This document shows, piece by piece, positions 47,293 through 54,844 of a stretch of DNA of 64,000 nt (within the stretch, counting starts at the first letter, position 1; each line of letters begins with the position of its first letter). This DNA is from Bacillota bacterium. Its GTDB lineage: Bacteria; Bacillota; Clostridia; Christensenellales; Pumilibacteraceae. The notes below the pieces were generated by a model. It did no database searches. It was not told the DNA's origin and saw only the letters and a program-made list of their open reading frames with translations. The DNA lies in contig WRAY01000003.1 of the NCBI GenBank assembly GCA_009779975.1, positions 35,151-99,150 on the forward strand, in the 5' to 3' direction. The position numbers and the translations under genes were made by a program.

Positions 47293-49722
47293 ATGCAATA
47301 TTCAGTAACAGAAAGTTTGAAAAAGGCGCTGGATTTGGCGCATCAAATAGCAAAAAAATATTCCAATCCGGAAATAGGGACGGAGCATTTATTATATGGT
47401 CTTTTGATGGAGGGAAAATCCTTTTCATCAAAAATTTTGCGTGATATAGGTGTGACAAAAGAAGGGCTTCAAGAATTCTACAAAGAGCATGAAGGTGTCG
47501 AAATTTTGGGTGACATTGACTTTACTGCAAAGGTCAAACAAATGTTTTCTCATGCAGGACAACTTGCAAGGGCAACAGGTGTCACTCAGGTGACAACAGA
47601 ACATCTGTTTTATTGCATGTTGCAAGACGGAGCGTCTATTGCATGGCATATTTTGCGAGGACACTACAAAGCGGACATGCACGATTTGTCTGAACAAATA
47701 AAAAATCAAGCCCGCTCTGCTAATGCAGCGGCTGACACTACCGGTCGTGGAATTAAGCCTCTTCCGGCACAACTCAAGGACTTAGGGCAAGATCTCACTC
47801 AAAAAGCGATGGAGGGAAAAATTGACCCGGTTATCGGGAGAAGCGAAGAAATTGAAAGAATTATTCAAATACTTTGCAGAAAAACAAAAAACAATCCTGT
47901 TCTGATTGGTGAGCCCGGGGTTGGAAAAAGTGCTGTTATTGAAGGACTTTCGCTTGCAATTGTTGAGGGAAGAGTTCCGGATTTATTAAAAGACAAAATT
48001 ATTTTCACGCTTGAAATAGGAGCGCTGGTTGCAGGAACTAAATATCGAGGAGCGCTCGAAGAAAAATTAAAAAATGCCATTGACCTTATCATGAGCCAAA
48101 AAAATATTATTGTCTTTATTGATGAGTTGCACACTCTTGCGCAAGCAGGTTCAAAAGAGGGGGAAGTGACTCCTGCCGACATTTTGAAACCATATCTGGC
48201 AAGAGGTGAGTTGCAAACAATCGGGGCAACAACAACAGATGAATATCGAAAGTTCATTGAAAAAGACAAAGGGTTGGAAAGGCGGTTTCAGCCAATAACT
48301 GTTGCTCCTCCTTCAGTTGAAGAAACAATAAAAATACTTCATGGAATCCGAGAAAATTATGAAGCGTTCCACAAAGTTAAGGTGACAGATGAAGCGTTAG
48401 AGGCGGCAGCAAAACTCTCAGACCGCTATATTATGGACAGGTTCTTGCCCGACAAAGCAATTGACCTTATTGATGAAGCGATGTCAAGAGCAAAAGTCAA
48501 TTCCTACACTGTTCCCCCAAGCATAAAAGAATTAGAAGAAAAGCACAACGAAATTGCCGCAAAAAAACAAGAGGCGATATTATCTGAGGATTTTTCAAAA
48601 GCAGGCAAACTTCGAGACGAGGGCAATAAAATACTTCAAAAAATTGAACAAATAAAACTGAATTGGTCAAAGAGTTCCGAGAGGGAATTTGGTGAAATAA
48701 CGAGTGAGGACATTGCTCAAATTGTCGCAAAATGGACAAAAATTCCTCTGACAAGATTGACAGAAACCGAAAGTCAAAGACTCATCAACTTGGAAGAAAT
48801 CTTGAAAGAAAGAGTTATTGGTCAAGATGAGGCAGTTGTCAATATTTCAAAAGCAATCCGAAGAGCAAGAGCAGGGCTAAAAGACCCGAACCGCCCAATC
48901 GGCTCATTCATATTCTTAGGACCGACAGGTGTCGGAAAAACCGAATTGACAAAAGCGTTGACCGAGGCGTTATTTGATGACGAAAGTGCAATCATTCGTC
49001 TTGACATGAGTGAATACATGGAAGCCCATTCGGTTTCAAAACTAATCGGAGCGCCCCCCGGATATATCGGCTTTGATGAGGGAGGGCAATTAACGGAGCA
49101 AGTGAGAAGAAAGCCCTATTCAGTTGTTTTGTTTGACGAAATTGAAAAAGGTCACCCCGATATTTTTAATGCACTACTCCAAATTCTTGATGACGGAAGA
49201 TTGACTGATTCACAAGGAAGAAAAGTTTCTTTCAAAAATTGCCTCATCATCATGACGAGTAATGTCGGAGTGAGCGATTTGAAATTCAAAAAGAGTTCAC
49301 TCGGTTTTGCAACGAGTGACGATGTTTCAAAAAAAGAAGAAGAGGCAACAAAAGACATTTTGATGAGAGCGCTTAAAAACAAATTTCGTCCAGAGTTCAT
49401 AAATCGTGTTGATGCAGTAACAATTTTCAAACACCTCTCAAAAGACGACATCAAAAAAATAGCCATCAACCTACTACGAAAAACCGAAAAAAATCTTGGC
49501 GAGAAAAACATCAAACTTCAACTATCAAAAGAAGCAATGAATCACATCATCGAAAAAGGCTATGATGTTGAGTATGGTGCAAGACCGCTAAGACGAGCAA
49601 TCGAACAAACCATTGATGACGCTATCGCCGAAAACATCCTAGACGGAACAATAAAAGAAGGCGACACCGCTTTGATTGATTTTAAAAACGACAAAATTAC
49701 CGTTAAAACAAAGAAAAAATAA
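47293..49722 (+). CDS. clpC: ClpC, Hsp100 unfoldase of the ClpCP protease
   Basis: 809 residues, typical ClpC length. N-terminal Clp-N repeats (about 1-145), first AAA+ domain with Walker A GEPGVGKSAV and Walker B IVFIDELHTLA, a middle domain with the UVR-like AKKQEAILSEDFSKAGKLRD that binds McsB/MecA-type adaptors, and second AAA+ domain with Walker A GPTGVGKTEL and VVLFDEIEKGHPDIFN. C-terminal D2-small domain follows (GYDVEYGARPLRRAIEQ). It unfolds phospho-arginine-marked proteins for ClpP. ATG 47293 lies 14 bases after AGGAGG, a wide spacing. Confidence 0.96.
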   Translation: MQYSVTESLKKALDLAHQIAKKYSNPEIGTEHLLYGLLMEGKSFSSKILRDIGVTKEGLQEFYKEHEGVEILGDIDFTAKVKQMFSHAGQLARATGVTQVTTEHLFYCMLQDGASIAWHILRGHYKADMHDLSEQIKNQARSANAAADTTGRGIKPLPAQLKDLGQDLTQKAMEGKIDPVIGRSEEIERIIQILCRKTKNNPVLIGEPGVGKSAVIEGLSLAIVEGRVPDLLKDKIIFTLEIGALVAGTKYRGALEEKLKNAIDLIMSQKNIIVFIDELHTLAQAGSKEGEVTPADILKPYLARGELQTIGATTTDEYRKFIEKDKGLERRFQPITVAPPSVEETIKILHGIRENYEAFHKVKVTDEALEAAAKLSDRYIMDRFLPDKAIDLIDEAMSRAKVNSYTVPPSIKELEEKHNEIAAKKQEAILSEDFSKAGKLRDEGNKILQKIEQIKLNWSKSSEREFGEITSEDIAQIVAKWTKIPLTRLTETESQRLINLEEILKERVIGQDEAVVNISKAIRRARAGLKDPNRPIGSFIFLGPTGVGKTELTKALTEALFDDESAIIRLDMSEYMEAHSVSKLIGAPPGYIGFDEGGQLTEQVRRKPYSVVLFDEIEKGHPDIFNALLQILDDGRLTDSQGRKVSFKNCLIIMTSNVGVSDLKFKKSSLGFATSDDVSKKEEEATKDILMRALKNKFRPEFINRVDAVTIFKHLSKDDIKKIAINLLRKTEKNLGEKNIKLQLSKEAMNHIIEKGYDVEYGARPLRRAIEQTIDDAIAENILDGTIKEGDTALIDFKNDKITVKTKKK

Positions 49723-49764
49723 TATATTTATTTGAACTTTGTCATGCAATGTAAGGAGGCAAAT

Positions 49765-50304
49765 ATGATTGAAGTAAAAACAACAATAGGGGAAGAAACT
49801 CATAAATATCTTTTTAGAATAAATTCCAAACCACACAGAATTTTCGCAATTCTTTCTCTTTGTTTTGCGGCAGTGTCAATTGTCGGGATTGTTCTCGCAG
49901 CCATTTTTGATTTCTACGAAATGTTTGTTGTTGTATTGTTTGTTATTGCATTTTTGTTATTGCTTGTTTGTCCCATAAGATTCCTAAGATTTTATCTTGC
50001 TCACAAATCAGCATATAAATCTGCACGAATTTTTGCGATAGGAAATCAAATTTATTATCGCTTTGAAGAAAATAAGATTTTTAGAGAGGCAACATCTAGC
50101 GAAAGTCATGTCACAGCAGAATATGAATATTCCTTGTTCTTTAAGGCAATTGAAACAAATTCGTATTTTATTTTGCAACTTTCAAATGCAAGCACTGACA
50201 TAATCTTTCCAAAAAAAGATATAGTAACGGGAAGTGTTGAGGAATTAAAACAAATTCTTTGGAATCATCTTGGTGATAGATGTATCTCAAAAAACATCAA
50301 ATAA
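49765..50304 (+). CDS. YcxB-like membrane protein
   Basis: 179 residues from ATG 49765, which follows TAAGGAGGCAAAT; the frame itself opens at 49732. Two transmembrane helices (ILSLCFAAVSIVGIVLAAIF and FVVVLFVIAFLLLLVCPIRF) are followed by a cytoplasmic YcxB-like domain with EYEYSLFFKAIETNSYFILQ and an IIFPKKDI motif. The family is common in Bacillota and has no known function. It follows clpC by 42 bases, so it may share its transcript. Confidence 0.75.
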   Translation: MIEVKTTIGEETHKYLFRINSKPHRIFAILSLCFAAVSIVGIVLAAIFDFYEMFVVVLFVIAFLLLLVCPIRFLRFYLAHKSAYKSARIFAIGNQIYYRFEENKIFREATSSESHVTAEYEYSLFFKAIETNSYFILQLSNASTDIIFPKKDIVTGSVEELKQILWNHLGDRCISKNIK

Positions 50305-50308
50305 ACTA

Positions 50309-50325
50309 AGTATACTAGACATACT
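50309..50325. promoter_or_regulatory. Imperfect palindrome before fabK
   Basis: AGTATACTAGACATACT; agrees with the mcsB-site element (reverse complement) at about 13 of 17 positions and ends just before the GGAG ribosome site. Confidence 0.4.
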
Positions 50326-50337
50326 ATGGAGAAAAAC

Positions 50338-51291
50338 ATGAAAAAAGATAATTTTAAAAACAATCCAATTTGCAAATCACTAGGCATTAAATACCCGATT
50401 TTTCAGGGGGCAATGGCTTGGATTTCGGATGCTGAGTTGGCGGCGGCGGTTTCTAATGCCGGTGGCTTAGGGATAGTTGCCGGCATGAATTCCAGTGCCG
50501 AGCAGTTAAAGAAGGAAATTGAAAAGGCGAAGAAATTGACGGACAAACCGTTTGCTGTCAATATAATGCTTGCAAGCCCTCATGCTGAAGAAGTTGCACG
50601 CCTTGTCATCACAGAAGGCGTGAAAGTCATAACAACAGGAGCAGGTAATCCTTTGAAATATATGAAGTCATGGATAGACGCAGGAATAAAAGTTATTCCG
50701 CTTGTTCCTAGCGTTTCGTTTGCACGCCTTGTTGAGCGGGCAGGCGCTCATGCTGTTGTCTGCGAAGGTTGTGAGGCAGGCGGTCATATCGGCGAGTTGA
50801 CGACAATGGTGCTTGTTCCTCAGATTGTTGACGCTGTTTCGATTCCTGTTATTGCGGCGGGCGGTATTGCAGATGGCAGGGGAGTTGCGGCGGCATTTGC
50901 ACTGGGTGCTGTCGGTATTCAAGTCGGGACTCGCTTCCTAGTCGCTTCTGAGTGTAATATTCATCAAAACTACAAAGACCTTGTTATCAAAGCAAAAGAC
51001 ATTGAAACAATGGTCACAGGCAGAAGAACAGGGCATCCCGTTAGAGGTTTCAAAACTGCTTTTGCAAGAGAGTTCACAAAAATTGAAAACAACCCCGACA
51101 TAACTGACGAGGAAATTTTCAAATTAGGCGGCGGAGCATTAAGAAAAGCCGCTCAAGAAGGCAACCTTTTAGAAGGCAGTTTCATGGCAGGTCAAATCGC
51201 AGGACTAGTTAAATATGAGCAATCATGCAAAGAAATAATCGAAGAAATCTTTGAAGAATATTCAAAAGTGGTTTTTCCGTATCAAAATTAA
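50338..51291 (+). CDS. fabK: FabK-type enoyl-ACP reductase II / nitronate monooxygenase family
   Basis: 317 residues from ATG 50338, preceded by ATGGAG as ribosome site; the ATG at 50326 overlaps that site and is less likely. FMN-binding TIM barrel with YPIFQGAMAWISDAELAAAV at the start, FAVNIMLASPH, the catalytic-region CEAGGHIGELTTMVLVPQIV with its His near residue 150, IPVIAAGGIADGRGVAAAFA and GAVGIQVGTRFLVASEC. These fit FabK, the last-step reductase of fatty acid elongation in many Bacillota, better than plain nitronate monooxygenase. No other fab genes are adjacent, so the exact substrate is inferred. Confidence 0.85.
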   Translation: MKKDNFKNNPICKSLGIKYPIFQGAMAWISDAELAAAVSNAGGLGIVAGMNSSAEQLKKEIEKAKKLTDKPFAVNIMLASPHAEEVARLVITEGVKVITTGAGNPLKYMKSWIDAGIKVIPLVPSVSFARLVERAGAHAVVCEGCEAGGHIGELTTMVLVPQIVDAVSIPVIAAGGIADGRGVAAAFALGAVGIQVGTRFLVASECNIHQNYKDLVIKAKDIETMVTGRRTGHPVRGFKTAFAREFTKIENNPDITDEEIFKLGGGALRKAAQEGNLLEGSFMAGQIAGLVKYEQSCKEIIEEIFEEYSKVVFPYQN

Positions 51292-51667
51292 TGATATGGG
51301 TATTACGCAACCTGCTTATATCTAAAAATATGATGAACAGGGGTTGATTGTATGGGCGGCATTCTGCCGCTCATATATATGCTATTGCCATAAATTGTCG
51401 TCTATATCCATTAGGTTGTATGATTGGATACCCTATATTAATAAATTAACAGCAAAAAAATGCAAGGTCAAAATCACTTCGTCCAAGAAGGTGTCAATCT
51501 GCAGAACGCTCATTTTTCGGGACGCCCAATAGCATCCCCTACAAAAATATCTCAAAAGAGACCAAAATTGTTCTAAATCTTATCTATAGGGATGCGCCCT
51601 CAGCGTCCCGCATTTTTCTGCAATTTATCACTCGCCCATACAATTTTTAAAACAACCTCTATTTTTA
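51292..51667. repeat. Intergenic region with degraded TGTAGGGG-type elements
   Basis: No gene seen. Members or halves of the dispersed family are at about 51345-51375 (GGGCGGCATTCTGCCGCTC), 51514-51547 (ends CATCCCCTAC) and 51585-51615 (TATAGGGATGCGCCCTCAGC). Confidence 0.55.
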
Positions 51668-51696
51668 TTGACATTATTTCAAAACTATATTATAAT
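51668..51696 (+). promoter_or_regulatory. Promoter of tRNA-Ser
   Basis: TTGACA (51668-51673), 17-base spacer, TATAAT (51691-51696), 10 bases before the tRNA. Confidence 0.85.
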
Positions 51697-51706
51697 AAAA
51701 AAACAA

Positions 51707-51794
51707 GGATAGATGGTCGAGTGGTCTAAGGCACACGCTTGGAAAGCGTGCGATGTGAAAGCATCCGGAGGTTCAAATCCTCTTCTATCCGCCA
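51707..51794 (+). tRNA. tRNA-Ser (anticodon GGA)
   Basis: Eighty-eight bases with encoded CCA. Acceptor GGATAGA pairs with TCTATCC; anticodon stem CACGC/GCGTG closes loop TTGGAAA (anticodon GGA); long variable arm; T loop GTTCAAATC. Confidence 0.95.
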
Positions 51795-51830
51795 CCTATG
51801 ACTTCACTATTGTCGTAGTGAAGTCCATCG

Positions 51831-51858
51831 AAAAGCAGTCCAATAGGGCTGTTTTTTG
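51831..51858 (+). terminator. Terminator after tRNA-Ser
   Basis: CAGTCC-AATA-GGGCTG followed by TTTTTT. A further hairpin, GACTTCACTA and TAGTGAAGTC around TTGTCG, lies at about 51800-51826. Confidence 0.75.
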
Positions 51859-52244
51859 TATTTCAGGGGGTCTGTAAGATTTTATGAAAAATTCAAAAAT
51901 CAAACAGCAGAGCGGACAAAATATGAGAATAAAGCGACACCGCCGCCAACCCCCAAAAAATGCTCAAAATACAACATCTGCGTCCGTTAGGATTTGAACT
52001 TTTTCGGGCAAATTTAGCCCATATTCAATCACTTTTACAATCCCACCCACAACTCAAACCACCACACGCATCTTTAACCGCCCTGTTCAGGCTTTGTCGC
52101 ATTTGTTGCCTCACACTAGGAAAAGGATAGTACATACATAAACTTCGCCATGTTGAGCGTTTGTGAGCCTTTTCACAAATCAGCACAAATCCACAAAAAT
52201 ATACTATGATGGGTGCAAATATAGAAAGAAGTATATAAAATAGT
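51859..52244. other. Non-coding stretch between tRNA-Ser and the defence island
   Basis: No gene and no copy of the tRNA 3' end is seen. One small hairpin (TTGTGAGCCTTTTCACAA near 52169-52186). Probably the left boundary of the island. Confidence 0.45.
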
Positions 52245-52272
52245 TTGCTTTATCGACAAAATATGCTATAAT
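52245..52272 (+). promoter_or_regulatory. Promoter of the PglZ-BrxL island
   Basis: TTGCTT (52245-52250), 16-base spacer, extended -10 TGCTATAAT (TATAAT 52267-52272). GGAGG at 52280 leads to ATG 52290. No other clear promoter is seen until 60185, so the six genes probably form one operon. Confidence 0.6.
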
Positions 52273-52289
52273 TATATTTGGAGGTTTCC

Positions 52290-52481
52290 ATGGGCGAAGC
52301 AAAACAAAGACTTTATACCTTAGCCGAGATGACTGAGTATTTACAATTAAGCAGAGAGAAAGTTCTTGAGCTTGTTCAAAAGGAAGGGCTTCCTGCACGC
52401 AAAATAGGAAAGCAGTGGCGATTTTATATTGAAGAAGTCGATGCTTGGATTAAGGAAAGCTGCAGTAGAGGAGGCAACTAA
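52290..52481 (+). CDS. Excisionase-type (MerR-like) HTH protein
   Basis: 63 residues from ATG 52290 with GGAGG 5 bases before. It is a single HTH_17-type winged helix: YTLAEMTEYLQLSREKVLEL, then the wing GLPARKIGKQWRFYIEEVDA, WIKE. Such small proteins serve as excisionases or as DNA-binding adaptors in phages and islands. It is the first gene of the island; the next gene's frame opens inside it. Likely regulates or targets the operon, but no evidence decides this. Confidence 0.85.
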   Translation: MGEAKQRLYTLAEMTEYLQLSREKVLELVQKEGLPARKIGKQWRFYIEEVDAWIKESCSRGGN

Positions 52482-52488
52482 ACAAAAG

Positions 52489-54840
52489 ATGGCGAACATG
52501 GCGACAGAATTTGAATCATGGTTGAAAGCCAAAGGAGTAAAGAATTTTACGCCTAGTTTTTGTGTTGCAATCATAGATAAAGTTTCAAAGTATTCTGCTG
52601 AAAAAAACACATTGCAAGCTTTTGTGAAGTCGCCAACGGGAATTTTTGCCATTACTGATTGGAAGTTATTTAATCAACTTAGAGCTAAGCTGGCTGGAGA
52701 TAAAGTATTCCGCATGATCGATAAGCAGACATACAAGGCATTCGATAAAGTTGGTAATTATTACACACAGTTTTTGAAAGATGTTGAGAGTGGGAGGTTC
52801 GAGTTAAGCGTAGAAGTAGCTGAAGATACGGAAGAGAGCAGTTCGCAAATAGAGTCAAGGGGCAGGACAATATCAGAGGCGGCAATTGAGGTGCTGAAAC
52901 AAAGCCAGCCTCGCACGATAAAGCAAATCTACGAGATAATCGTAAAGCAAAACCTGTATGTTTTTAAGGCAGCTCAGCCGCTAGGAGTTTTGGCAAGCGA
53001 AATTCGTTCTCGTTGCGAGGGGGTGGAGTTGCCATCTCGTCAAGGGATGTTTCCTAGCAAATCATTTAGATTAGCAGGGGTCGTGATGGGCGAGCAACTA
53101 TATGCTTTAGCCGATGCTGACGACAAGCGAAAAGAAGATAGTCAGACAACTGCGCTTGAGTGGAACGATGCCGTGGCAGAGGAGTTTAAGAGATTTTTAT
53201 TGGCATCCAGCAAAGCCGAGGGAACTGCACAAAGCTACAAAAGCAATATGGGTTGGGTTGTTAGGAATTTCTCTGAGCAATGGGCTGAGGCTCAAAAGAA
53301 AGAGACCGATACTAAAGGCATATTTTATTTCATTGCAGCCGTTTCAAGTGATGAAAGATTTAAGGCAGCAAATATAACCGCACATAATCAATACAGCGCA
53401 GCAATGAATCAATTCCTGAATTACATCAACAATCGTGGCATGGTGGTTACTGACACAACTCACGGAAAAGTTAGTCGCCGCTCTTCTAAAAAAGAAAGAG
53501 CAGTCGGGAGTGCTAAGATTTTGGATTGGGGTAATCTTGAGTCGTTGGAGTTTACAAAACCATTTAGTATTAAAATTCAAGGCTTTTCAAAGACCGAGGA
53601 CAAAGTTATTCCTATTAGTAGTTGGAAGCAGGTGCTAAGGAAATTGGCAAGAATCATATTTAGTGAGGGAATAGATATAGACCTTACAGACTTTACTTAC
53701 TCGAAATCGAAAAGGGTTATTTTTGGATTTGGCGAGGAATCAGTTGATTATGCAAAAACTGTTTGCGAAGAAAGAGATTTTTGGGTTTGCTTAAATTGGA
53801 GTGCGGACAATTCGGTGGGAATTTGTAAAGAGCTGATGGATTATTGTGATATTTCATACGACAGCATTGAGGTCAGCTACATAGAGGGTGATTCTTCTAT
53901 GGATGCTAGGGAAGTTGAAGTGACAATCGACATTAATAAAATAGCAATCAAAGAGAAAAAGGTAATTGACTTTATAGGCGAACACTTCAAAAGCGGAGTT
54001 AGGCTTGAAGCACTAGAGATAGCTGATGTAGTTGCAAGGTTAAATCAAGTGGAATTTGATTATGAAAGTGAAGAACACCTAAAGCGAATCTTGCGGAATA
54101 ATTTATTCGAGATAGAGGGCAGGTATTTTCATATAAATTCATTACTAATAGGAGTTAGCATTGAGGAGATTTTGGAGACACTAAAGGGGTTTAGTGAAAG
54201 CCAAGCGACAGCATTATTTATGGGGCTTTCTGCTGGCAAACTAGAAGAGTCGAAAGAGAGTTTCAACGCTCATTGTTTAAAAGCCATAGATGACTTTAAA
54301 GCGGGATTAGGTAGCCAAAAATTAAGAGAGTTATTTAAGCAGAATTCAGGACACAATTCGCCAAGAGAATGGTCTAATGTTAACCGCACACCAATACTTG
54401 CATGTATTCCTGCACAAGAAAAAGCAAGTGCAAAAGAAGTTTTTGCAGTCTTTGATGAGTCAATACCGAGCAAAGTGCAAATTGATAATGCGTTGGCATA
54501 TTTGCAAAAAGCCTCATGGTGGAGTATTGTTTCAGACAGAAGAATGGTAGAAATCAAATTTACTGAAAGAATTATTGGCAAATATAAAGGCGTCGTAACC
54601 CCAAACGAAGTCAGAGATCATTTGCAAAAAGTTGGTATTGAACCATACCAATGGAGTGAGGATGTGGAAGTTCGAGAGGAAATTATAAAATTAGCGAGCA
54701 AGAGCTACGCAACTAATGGTGCTAAAAAAGCAGTATCTAAAATAGAAAGTTTTAGCGATTTGGCAGAACTGAAAAAGTATCTTAAAAAACTTATTGAGGA
54801 AAACATTGAAGTTGGGGTTTCGGTGTTAGACGAGGAATAG
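52489..54840 (+). CDS. Large HARE-HTH protein of the PglZ-BrxL island
   Basis: 783 residues from ATG 52489, 14 bases after AGGAGG; the frame is open from a TTG at 52429 that overlaps the HTH gene, so the start is not certain. Residues about 125-197 look like a HARE-HTH domain (TISEAAIEVLKQSQPRTIKQ, IYEIIVKQNLY, ending SRQGMFPSKSFRLAG), which senses or binds DNA in RNA polymerase delta and several defence proteins. About residues 220-310 resemble the helical core-binding part of tyrosine recombinases (FKRFLLASSKAEGTAQSYKS), but no recombinase catalytic residues follow. A later stretch (DFWVCLNWSADNSVGICKEL) recalls a small module found in DNA-processing enzymes. No BrxC-like ATPase motifs are present. 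It ends 4 bases before pglZ. I do not know this combination. Confidence 0.7.
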   Translation: MANMATEFESWLKAKGVKNFTPSFCVAIIDKVSKYSAEKNTLQAFVKSPTGIFAITDWKLFNQLRAKLAGDKVFRMIDKQTYKAFDKVGNYYTQFLKDVESGRFELSVEVAEDTEESSSQIESRGRTISEAAIEVLKQSQPRTIKQIYEIIVKQNLYVFKAAQPLGVLASEIRSRCEGVELPSRQGMFPSKSFRLAGVVMGEQLYALADADDKRKEDSQTTALEWNDAVAEEFKRFLLASSKAEGTAQSYKSNMGWVVRNFSEQWAEAQKKETDTKGIFYFIAAVSSDERFKAANITAHNQYSAAMNQFLNYINNRGMVVTDTTHGKVSRRSSKKERAVGSAKILDWGNLESLEFTKPFSIKIQGFSKTEDKVIPISSWKQVLRKLARIIFSEGIDIDLTDFTYSKSKRVIFGFGEESVDYAKTVCEERDFWVCLNWSADNSVGICKELMDYCDISYDSIEVSYIEGDSSMDAREVEVTIDINKIAIKEKKVIDFIGEHFKSGVRLEALEIADVVARLNQVEFDYESEEHLKRILRNNLFEIEGRYFHINSLLIGVSIEEILETLKGFSESQATALFMGLSAGKLEESKESFNAHCLKAIDDFKAGLGSQKLRELFKQNSGHNSPREWSNVNRTPILACIPAQEKASAKEVFAVFDESIPSKVQIDNALAYLQKASWWSIVSDRRMVEIKFTERIIGKYKGVVTPNEVRDHLQKVGIEPYQWSEDVEVREEIIKLASKSYATNGAKKAVSKIESFSDLAELKKYLKKLIEENIEVGVSVLDEE

Positions 54841-54844
54841 ATAG

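Noticed and set aside
52489..54840. Tyrosine recombinase or BrxC identity for the large island protein
   Set aside because: No Arg-His-Arg-Tyr catalytic set and no Walker A motif are visible.
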